From positions 1 through 33,315 of the forward strand of contig DLGT01000041.1 of assembly GCA_002482845.1 (NCBI GenBank): 33,315 bases of DNA, read 5' to 3'. Both the position numbers and the translations under genes were made by a program. Source of the stretch: Saprospiraceae bacterium UBA7687 (GTDB taxonomy: Bacteria > Bacteroidota > Bacteroidia > Chitinophagales > Saprospiraceae). The notes under the pieces were generated by a model. The model ran no database searches, had not been told where the DNA came from, and saw nothing but the letters and a program-made list of their open reading frames with translations. Shown here piece by piece: positions 7,529-14,080 of the stretch. The stretch's first letter is position 1. Each line of letters starts with the position of its first letter.

Positions 7529-7828
7529 TACAAACTACTAAGTTATTTTTTGGCTTTAAATGCCTATACCTGTTGAACTATGTACGCCGTGGTGTTATAG
7601 ATGAGCCAGATTTAAAAAACATTTTTTTGGTATAAACTCAGAGAGCATCACAAGTTAGTTGAAATCTTGAGATACCTTTATTATTTCCAGTTTAATGAAG
7701 TCATCACAAAAGAATTGCCTTAATTTGATTCATAGCATCAATCAAAACACCTACCCTATCCGGAGTTTAGTAGCTTTTATAACCTTTATATCATAGAGCT
7801 GTCGGATTCCTTTGACTTTCTAATCGAT
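7529..7828. other. Gene-free interval before repeat A copy 4
   Basis: About 300 bases with no coding frame, no tRNA and no recognised repeat. It follows the unknown gene's stop and leads into the 3' module of family A. No long hairpin or promoter consensus was found. It occupies the place where the 5' module of family A stands in copies 1 and 2. Confidence 0.5.
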
Positions 7829-7950
7829 AAATAGATGGAGAAGAAAATGATGAGATCGATGTTTTACTTAGATATTCTAATATTAGTTTGGAAAAACCGT
7901 ATGGGTGTCGTAGGTTTGTTGTTGAATTAAGTAGGTTGTTCAACATTCTA
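7829..7950 (+). repeat. Intergenic repeat family A, copy 4 (3' module)
   Basis: The 3' promoter module is nearly identical to copy 2, including a 23-base run ending in the -7 box. The 5' hairpin module (AACTAAGCGTTCG type) is absent and replaced by unrelated sequence, showing that the two halves of family A are separable. Confidence 0.85.
7887..7918 (+). promoter_or_regulatory. Promoter carried by repeat A copy 4
   Basis: TTTG at 7887-7890 and TAGGTTTG at 7911-7918 with a 20-base spacer. It lies 54 bases upstream of the CPBP gene start. Confidence 0.8.
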
Positions 7951-7956
7951 ATAAAA

Positions 7957-7963
7957 AGAGGAG
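7957..7963 (+). promoter_or_regulatory. Strong Shine-Dalgarno sequence before the CPBP gene
   Basis: AGAGGAG lies 9 bases before ATG 7973. The other starts in the window have A-rich leaders without such a site, as is usual in Bacteroidota, so this site is an exception and supports the chosen start. Confidence 0.55.
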
Positions 7964-7972
7964 AATACAAAT

Positions 7973-8674
7973 ATGAACTTATTGTCAAAAGGGTCTGAAA
8001 AATCAAAAATATTCTCAATTATTCAACTTATATTGTGTTATGGATTAATCTTTAATCCTTGGACTTCCTTTCCTTACACTTTTATCATAATCATCATTAC
8101 TGTTTTTATTTTAACTTATTGGAGTGACAAATCATTATCAGAAATCGGATTTAAATCAAATATTAGCATTTACAAAACAATTGGAATCGGATTATTACTT
8201 TTCGCTTCTTTAATACCTATTATTGACTTTTTTGTCCAACCAGTCGTTAATAAACTGACTGGTGATGTTACAGATTATTCAGCATTTGAAACAATTGCTA
8301 ATAATTTTCCAAAATACTCAAAGTATCTAATTTACATTTTAATAAGTGCTGGATTTGGTGAAGAAATATTTTTTCGTGGATTTCTTTTTAGACAATTTAA
8401 AATAATATTACCTGAATTTAGATCTAAAACTTCAGTAATAATAATTCTATCTGCTATACTTTTTAGTCTCCCGCATTTGTATCAAGGACTTAGCGGTGTT
8501 ATTATAACATTTATATTCGGACTAATTTTTGCCGTTATTTATGTTAAATCAAATTATAACATCTGGATTACAATTATCTTACACGGACTTATAGATACGA
8601 TGTTTATCACACTTGCATATTTTGGCAAATTAAATTATTACACCTATGGTAACGACTTACTTTTTGGATATTAA
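7973..8674 (+). CDS. CPBP family intramembrane glutamic protease
   Basis: A polytopic membrane protein of 233 residues with about six to eight hydrophobic segments. It carries the CPBP (Rce1/Abi-like) signature: EExxxR as E130, E131 and R135 in GFGEEIFFRGF, a second motif histidine H168 in FSLPHLYQG, and a third motif HGLID (H204, D208). All catalytic positions of a glutamate-dependent membrane protease are present. Family members cleave prenylated or other membrane proteins and are linked to bacteriocin self-immunity and phage abortive infection. The substrate here is unknown. It is a single gene read from the promoter in repeat A copy 4 and preceded by a strong ribosome binding site. Confidence 0.88.
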   Translation: MNLLSKGSEKSKIFSIIQLILCYGLIFNPWTSFPYTFIIIIITVFILTYWSDKSLSEIGFKSNISIYKTIGIGLLLFASLIPIIDFFVQPVVNKLTGDVTDYSAFETIANNFPKYSKYLIYILISAGFGEEIFFRGFLFRQFKIILPEFRSKTSVIIILSAILFSLPHLYQGLSGVIITFIFGLIFAVIYVKSNYNIWITIILHGLIDTMFITLAYFGKLNYYTYGNDLLFGY

Positions 8675-8869
8675 TAAAAAAACGTTGCACAAAACATGTA
8701 TTGCGCTATTTCTGGGCTTGCACTTGCTATTTTGTTCTTCGTGAAAATAATCTGGTTATTACGATTCTATCTTTCTAAGAAAAGTTTTAAATTTGTTTTA
8801 GTCAGCGTTTGTAGTAGTAACAGAAGGCAAGCATGGGAACGTTCCTGCCAATAATAAAATAAAATCACT
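8675..8869. other. Intergenic element of unresolved type before the DTW gene
   Basis: No coding frame. It holds a perfect 10-base palindrome GGAACGTTCC (8839-8848), flanked by GGCAAGC on the left and TGCC on the right, and an earlier GGGCTTGC that could pair with GGCAAGC. It is not a copy of family A, B or C. A TAAATTTG box is present but has no TTTG at the right distance. Confidence 0.4.
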
Positions 8870-9595
8870 TTGCAAGAAAAAATAAAAAATTCAAGAATCA
8901 AATGTTATAAATGCTTTAGACCTTCAAGCACATGCATTTGTAAACACATTAGTCCTTTCCAGACTAAGACTCGTTTTATTATTCTTATGCACCCGAAGGA
9001 ATATAAAAAAGAAAAAAACGGAACAGGAATTATGACTAAACTTCAACTTGAAAATTCAGAAATTATCGTTGATGTCGATTTCACCCATAATAATCGTGTA
9101 AATGAAATACTGAATGATGAAAATAGTTGTTCTTTTTTACTTTATCCAGGAAAAGATAATTTTAACTTATCTAATAGTAAAAGTTCAGAAATAAACGCTT
9201 TTATGGGTAATCATCCATACATCTTCCTGCTCGATGGCACATGGTCCTGCGCCCGTAAAATGCTTAAATTAAGTAAGAACTTACAAAATCTAAGAAGAGT
9301 GAGTTTTGATAATACGATAAAATCAAAATTTATTATCAAGCAGCAGCCAGAATCTCTTTGTCTTAGCACTATTGAGTCAGTTTATACTGTCTTAAATTTA
9401 CTTAAGGAAGCTAACGTAGAGCAATGTGAGACGAAGGATTTCCTTATTCCTTTTGAAAAGATGATTGAGTATCAAGTCGAATATATTCTTAACCCAAATA
9501 GTAAAAACTTTGATTCAACTGCGAACGGAGAGATTCCTCTTAAAAACATATATAAGAAAAGTACAGAAAGAAAGATTATTTTTGAACAACAATAG
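8870..9595 (+). CDS. DTW domain protein, probable tRNA-uridine aminocarboxypropyltransferase
   Basis: A 241-residue DTW-domain (TapT/TuaA-like) protein. Members transfer the 3-amino-3-carboxypropyl group of S-adenosylmethionine to uridine in tRNA (acp3U). Four cysteines, C12, C15, C22 and C24 (CYKC...TCIC), form the N-terminal zinc site. The name-giving motif appears as DGTW at 122-125, followed by RKMLKLSKNLQNLRRVSF, the usual helix and strand. LSTIES near 165-170 is the conserved segment that follows. The only credible start is TTG at 8870; no in-frame ATG precedes the cysteine cluster. The C-terminal tail after about 215 is unlike the core. The family is secure; the exact tRNA target is inferred. 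Confidence 0.85.
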   Translation: MQEKIKNSRIKCYKCFRPSSTCICKHISPFQTKTRFIILMHPKEYKKEKNGTGIMTKLQLENSEIIVDVDFTHNNRVNEILNDENSCSFLLYPGKDNFNLSNSKSSEINAFMGNHPYIFLLDGTWSCARKMLKLSKNLQNLRRVSFDNTIKSKFIIKQQPESLCLSTIESVYTVLNLLKEANVEQCETKDFLIPFEKMIEYQVEYILNPNSKNFDSTANGEIPLKNIYKKSTERKIIFEQQ

Positions 9596-9611
9596 AAGTG
9601 AAAATTGAATT

Positions 9612-9786
9612 AAGGTAACTATTTAGATCATTGCCCTGTAGGGGCTAAATATTGGTAGAGATGGGTGAAACCCATCTCAAAAGATCAGAGAATTATAGTT
9701 TTTGGCGCCATTTTTGCCTGAAAGATGCAAAAATCGTGACAAAAACAGTTGGATATTGGAACTAACCTAAATAGTTATTAATTAAG
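9612..9786 (+). repeat. Palindromic repeat family C, copy 1
   Basis: It contains the hairpin GCCC-TGTAG-GGGC (9633-9645), a perfect 9-base stem GAGATGGGT/ACCCATCTC (9658-9678) with a GAA loop, then TTGGCGCC followed by ATTTTTGC...GCAAAAAT and GTGACAAAA. The order of parts is the same in copies 2 and 3, near 17,630 and 18,230. The interval 9596-10120 has no gene; it holds this repeat and family B copy 3. Confidence 0.8.
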
Positions 9787-9860
9787 TAGCATAATTGTCC
9801 ATTGAATAGATAGGCCTGTAAATTTGTGGAATAAAACATTTAGTGGGATTCAAAAGTCCT

Positions 9861-10075
9861 CAACGCTTTAATGTCAGATAGTCTTTTTTAATAGCCTGTC
9901 ACCGCTTTAGCGTGAGAAGGATTTAAGATGGGTAAATTTAGATTAATAAGCAAGTTATATAAATTATATAAGCTACTGTAACCTAGTCAAGATCATTTTA
10001 TGTAACTTTACATCGTATAAAGATTATTAACACTTTTAGCCTTAAACTTCTGGTACATTACTTTTACGTTCGTGG
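9861..10075 (+). repeat. Intergenic repeat family B, copy 3 (shortened)
   Basis: It starts with a hairpin module (AACGCTTTA near 9862 against TTTAGCGTG at 9907-9915). Most of the middle of family B is missing; it resumes at about 9955 with the TAACTTTACATC, GATTATTAACACTTTTAG and ACATTACTTT blocks shared with copies 1 and 2. It precedes a single gene by about 45 bases, as the other copies do. Confidence 0.65.
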
Positions 10076-10120
10076 CAATTTTAATCAAATTGTATAAATA
10101 ACAACCTTAAGCAATAAAAA

Positions 10121-10483
10121 TTGAAACCTAAATTAAACTCAATTCGGACATTTATTGGATCAAAAAACTTTAGCATATCCCAAGCTTTTTATAAAGAGTT
10201 GGGTTTTGAAGAAATCATAATCTCAGAAAAGATGTCGTTGTTCGTCAAAGATGAATTAAGTTTTTACTTGCAGGATTACTTTGTCGAAGATTGGCTCAAT
10301 AATTCTATGGTATTGGCCGAAGTAAATAGTGCTGAAGATTATTGGACTTTCTTAACCAGTCTTGAACTCGAAAAAAAATATCCAGGCTGTAAATTAATTC
10401 CAACTCAACAAAATAATTGGGGTGAGGAATGTCAACTGATTGATCCATCAGGAGTACTTTGGCATTTCGCAAAGTTCAATTAA
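10121..10483 (+). CDS. VOC superfamily (glyoxalase/bleomycin-resistance-like) protein
   Basis: A single VOC module of 120 residues. It has the opening strand NSIRTFIGSKNFSISQAFYKELGFEEI, a middle LSFYLQDYFV strand, and the closing block WGEECQLIDPSGVLWHFAKF, in which the 'D.D.PSG..W.f' ending is typical of bleomycin-resistance-like members. The usual metal ligands are not all evident, so a binding or resistance role is as likely as catalysis. The start is TTG at 10121, after an A-rich leader; no ATG fits. It closes the + strand array: downstream lie a family A fragment and then - strand genes. Confidence 0.75.
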   Translation: MKPKLNSIRTFIGSKNFSISQAFYKELGFEEIIISEKMSLFVKDELSFYLQDYFVEDWLNNSMVLAEVNSAEDYWTFLTSLELEKKYPGCKLIPTQQNNWGEECQLIDPSGVLWHFAKFN

Positions 10484-10513
10484 GTAAGCGTTAAAACCAA
10501 TTGCAATAGCCAT

Positions 10514-10600
10514 CAACAACTAAGTGTTCGCAATGTCTCAGCGGCCAATCCTTTCCTACTTTACTGAATGAGATAAAAGCCCTTGCAATAGCATGGCAAG
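10514..10600 (+). repeat. Fragment of repeat family A (5' module only)
   Basis: CAACTAAG (from 10517), the following GTTCG, the AGCGG, and the GAATGAGATA near 10566 align in order with the 5' half of copies 1 and 2. The promoter module is missing. It lies at the right end of the array, where the next gene runs in the opposite direction. Confidence 0.55.
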
Positions 10601-10673
10601 TGCTACTGAACATTGCATGCAATAATAATGATTTGATATTCTTATTGCTTTTATGAAATTCAGCAGGGCCTAA

Positions 10674-13600
10674 CTATTCCTTTTTGACTTGTGTATTATT
10701 AAGAACATGTATGGTTCCGTTGTTTTGGTTTAGAATTGAGCTGTTCAAATTCGGATTTCCCTGACTCTGATAAATAATGACATTGTCCAACGTCAAATTA
10801 CCCGAATTAATCAATGCACTTCCATTAGCGTTATTACCACCATAAATGGTCAAGTTTTTTAAGGAGAGTTGTTTACCTTGCAAAACGTCAAAAATTGGAC
10901 CCACATTTGATGTTCGAAGGGTAATTCCATTACCTGGTGTAAAATGGATATTAATATTTTTGTCGATAACAATAGGTCCTGTTGTCAAGAAGATAGTTTG
11001 ACCAAATACGTCAGGAAAAAATGTTATTTCTTGGCCATCTACCGCACATTCTATTTCTTTTCTCAACGACCCAATCCCTCTATCATTTGTATTAAATACC
11101 TTGAAACCACACTGAGGCAAACAGTTTATTTTGGCTGACCATCCTAGTTCAGTCACTGAAACATCACTTAAAAATCTAACTGTCAAACATCCTGATGAAT
11201 ACGATGAAGTCACTATTCCTGGAGAGGTAGTACCATAATACCCACCTGCCGGAAATCCAGCCTGTGTCTGAGGATTACCACTAGATATCTGTGGAGATGA
11301 AGTACTATTACCATCATATAAATACAATGCATCCCAATCTGTTTCGATATTAAACTCTGTAAATTCTAATTGTATCGCAAATGCTGGATTTTCTGGACAT
11401 ATGGTCACCGTTATGTCTTCATTATCATCATAATTCTCATTAATATCACCTGAATCATAGAAATTGTCATCACATTTAGGCAAAGTCTTAATAGGCCCGA
11501 CCGTAACCCAATTGGAATATTCAGTAAATCCACAAACGCTTCTTACGTGAAAATAATAAAAGGTAGCGCTTTGTAAGTTTGTGGCTATATATGGTGGTGC
11601 ACTTATAGCATTACCATTTTGCGGTGCTTGAGGGTTAAGTGTGATGGCATATTCGTACGAACTTGGTGGTACGGACGGATTACTCCAAATTAGTTTAGCA
11701 GATGAAGTCGTTATTTCACTTACATGAACGTTTACAGGAGGAAAACATGATGGAAGATTATCCACTAATTCTGACTTCCATATCCCTCTTCCATAAGTAG
11801 AAGCGTAGATGGAATTGTTATTATAATTGATATCTAATTCCGTTATTTCTACATTTGGCAGTCCGTCAGAAAATAATTCCCAGTCTGACATAGTATCATC
11901 TTTGTAAAAGATTCCTGCATCCATTCCAATATATAATCCGTCAGGTGTATCTTCTTGGTAAATGATACAATTTACGGGTAGATTGGGCAGTGTACCACTT
12001 ATGTTTGTCCAAGTAGTACCTCCATTGATGGATTTATATACTTTTTGTCCCGATGAATAATTTTGGAGTACTGCCCATATGATTTCAGGATCTGTAGGAT
12101 GAATTTCGATCATTGCCAAATTTGCTCCAGGTGGATTCAGAGAAGTCCATGATGAACCGCCATTTGTCGTTTTTCTAATATTATTGTATCTCCCAGTGTA
12201 AATATAACTACTATTGGATTTAGAAACTTTGAGAAGTTCTTTGTTATAGTCCCCAATACCAGACCCTATCGTTGTCCAGTCGTTTCCTTGGTTTGTTGAT
12301 TTATATATATTTGTAAAACCAGCATAAATTGTAGTCGGTGTCGTAGGATCTAATACATACGGCGTAACCCAAGCCCCTTCTGGTTGACCAGTAATATTAT
12401 TTTGGATGTCACTCCATGAATTTCCTCCATTAGTAGATCTATTTATTTCTCCAAAATAAAGTGAACCATACATGATGTTTGAATTGACACTGTTGATGGC
12501 ACATTCCATACCATCACCTCCTATTTCGTCTGTCCAGTTACCATTATTATCCATTAATTTTGTACCATTATCTTGCAAGCCAGCTATTACTTTAGTATCC
12601 GTTTGGGAGACACCAAGTTTATACATTTGACTGATGACCATTCCATTTGACATGTGGTTCCAGGTATTTCCTCCATTTCCAGATTTGTACAATCCACCAT
12701 CATTTCCTTCCCAAAGGACAGAATTTTGCCACTCCATGACATGTTTATCCGCATGAACTGTTTGAACACCAGGTGCTCCCGCCCAATGCGATTTGATACT
12801 CCAACTAGTTCCACCATTAGTAGATTTCCAAGTATTTACTCCTCCTACATATACCGTTTCAGCATTGGCAGGATCAGCTGTAAACGCTAGGTCGTACCAA
12901 CCTTGTCCACCACCATCTGAGCCTGTTGATGACCATCCGAGCAAGTTAGGTGTATTGGACATTTGAGCAAAACTATTACCTGAATTTGTTGATCTATATA
13001 CTCCGTTAAAACCATTACTACTAGCTGACGAACTTAACACATACACATAATCAGCATTCGCTGCTGTAGTCGCAATAGATAACCTATTACTATTTGACAC
13101 CGTATAAATACTAGTCCAAGTATCGCCATTATTTGTAGATCTATACACATTTGCACCAGAAGATGCATAAAAAGTATTGGATGAACCTGTCGATTTTGCT
13201 TCTATGTCATAAAAATTGCCACTTTGTTCTTGTACCCAATCAACGCCACCATTGATAGTACGATAAATCCCATTGGAAGTAGCTACCAACAATGCTTCTG
13301 AATTATCGGGATCAATAATCATTCTCCTGATCAACCTACCACTTGTTACACTCCAGTTTAAACCCGTATTGCTGAAAGTAGCTCCTCCATCCTCAGACTT
13401 CATGACGCCTACGGAGTAATTATCACCGCCATCTCCATCACCTGTAGCAATATAAACAATATTCGGGTTTGTTGGATGTACTATGATACCCGATACACCC
13501 AAAACTGCTAAATCATCTGTATTAGTAAACCAAGAAGTTCCACCATTGATAGTTTTCCACAATCCTCCACCCGCTGCTCCTGCATATATGATATCTGTAT

Positions 13601-14006
13601 TTGACGGGTGAAAACTTACGCTGTTAATCCTACCGATGCCAGCATATCCACCTGAAGATGTACTTGGCCCACTACTTGTCCAATTGGCAGTGAGTACACG
13701 GTTCCCAGTTTTTTTATGTGATTTCTTATACTTTTGAATTTCTTCCAAGATGATACCAGATGGTGGGAAATTACCAAACTTATCTACCCTTTTTTCCCAA
13801 TAGTGTTCCCATCTCTTAAATTGTTTCCAGCCTTTTCCCTTTTCTATTTCTCGTTCTTTCCAGTATTCATTAAAAGACTTCTGAATATCATAAAAGCTTA
13901 ATGGCTTAGACTGTTCATCTTGTTGGGGTAACCAAGGTTGAGAGAAAGCAGAAATACTATAAAAAAATAATAATGAAAGTAAGACAGATTTTAGAAGAGA
14001 TTGCAC
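10674..14006 (-). CDS. Secreted Asp-box beta-propeller protein with FnIII and CUB domains
   Basis: A protein of 1,110 residues with a signal peptide (about 1-22, ending ISAFSQ). Residues 110-750 carry at least ten Asp-box repeats of the form S/T-x-NGG-x-T/S-W (for example INGGTSW, NNGDTW, NGGNTW), giving sialidase/VPS10-like propellers. These are structural and do not imply sialidase activity. A fibronectin III domain (about 770-860), a CUB domain (about 865-975) and a C-terminal segment starting GIGSLRKEIECA that resembles the first coils of a beta-helix follow. I see no typical type IX sorting domain at the end. The start is GTG at 14006, because a TAG stop lies directly upstream. Cell-surface or secreted binding is the likely role; the ligand is unknown. 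Confidence 0.8.
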   Translation of the reverse strand: MQSLLKSVLLSLLFFYSISAFSQPWLPQQDEQSKPLSFYDIQKSFNEYWKEREIEKGKGWKQFKRWEHYWEKRVDKFGNFPPSGIILEEIQKYKKSHKKTGNRVLTANWTSSGPSTSSGGYAGIGRINSVSFHPSNTDIIYAGAAGGGLWKTINGGTSWFTNTDDLAVLGVSGIIVHPTNPNIVYIATGDGDGGDNYSVGVMKSEDGGATFSNTGLNWSVTSGRLIRRMIIDPDNSEALLVATSNGIYRTINGGVDWVQEQSGNFYDIEAKSTGSSNTFYASSGANVYRSTNNGDTWTSIYTVSNSNRLSIATTAANADYVYVLSSSASSNGFNGVYRSTNSGNSFAQMSNTPNLLGWSSTGSDGGGQGWYDLAFTADPANAETVYVGGVNTWKSTNGGTSWSIKSHWAGAPGVQTVHADKHVMEWQNSVLWEGNDGGLYKSGNGGNTWNHMSNGMVISQMYKLGVSQTDTKVIAGLQDNGTKLMDNNGNWTDEIGGDGMECAINSVNSNIMYGSLYFGEINRSTNGGNSWSDIQNNITGQPEGAWVTPYVLDPTTPTTIYAGFTNIYKSTNQGNDWTTIGSGIGDYNKELLKVSKSNSSYIYTGRYNNIRKTTNGGSSWTSLNPPGANLAMIEIHPTDPEIIWAVLQNYSSGQKVYKSINGGTTWTNISGTLPNLPVNCIIYQEDTPDGLYIGMDAGIFYKDDTMSDWELFSDGLPNVEITELDINYNNNSIYASTYGRGIWKSELVDNLPSCFPPVNVHVSEITTSSAKLIWSNPSVPPSSYEYAITLNPQAPQNGNAISAPPYIATNLQSATFYYFHVRSVCGFTEYSNWVTVGPIKTLPKCDDNFYDSGDINENYDDNEDITVTICPENPAFAIQLEFTEFNIETDWDALYLYDGNSTSSPQISSGNPQTQAGFPAGGYYGTTSPGIVTSSYSSGCLTVRFLSDVSVTELGWSAKINCLPQCGFKVFNTNDRGIGSLRKEIECAVDGQEITFFPDVFGQTIFLTTGPIVIDKNINIHFTPGNGITLRTSNVGPIFDVLQGKQLSLKNLTIYGGNNANGSALINSGNLTLDNVIIYQSQGNPNLNSSILNQNNGTIHVLNNTQVKKE

Positions 14007-14034
14007 CTAATATAAATTTACAATGATTAAATTG

Positions 14035-14042
14035 CAAAGTTA
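14035..14042 (-). promoter_or_regulatory. -7 box for the propeller protein gene
   Basis: TAACTTTG on the - strand, 28 bases before the GTG start, fits TAnnTTTG. The -33 element is weak (TTGT at about 19 bases). Confidence 0.45.
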
Positions 14043-14080
14043 AAATAATTACGGAAAAAGTACAATCGGAAATAAAATTT

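Noticed and set aside
3033..7950. CRISPR array reading of the recurring spacer elements
   Set aside because: Repeats are 100-230 bases long, separated by whole genes of different length and not by uniform short spacers, and no cas genes are present.
7791..8018. Open frame of 75 codons on the - strand across repeat A copy 4
   Set aside because: It is the antisense of the repeat and of the CPBP start; no independent evidence of coding.
1..10600. Insertion-sequence explanation for families A and B
   Set aside because: No transposase frame, terminal inverted repeats or target duplications were found in or next to any copy; non-autonomous elements moved by an enzyme outside the window remain possible.
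12654..12890. Small + strand frames within the propeller and TonB receptor genes (also 10944, 16164, 16389)
   Set aside because: They are antisense to genes with repeated Asp-boxes or receptor motifs, and lack promoters or conserved motifs.
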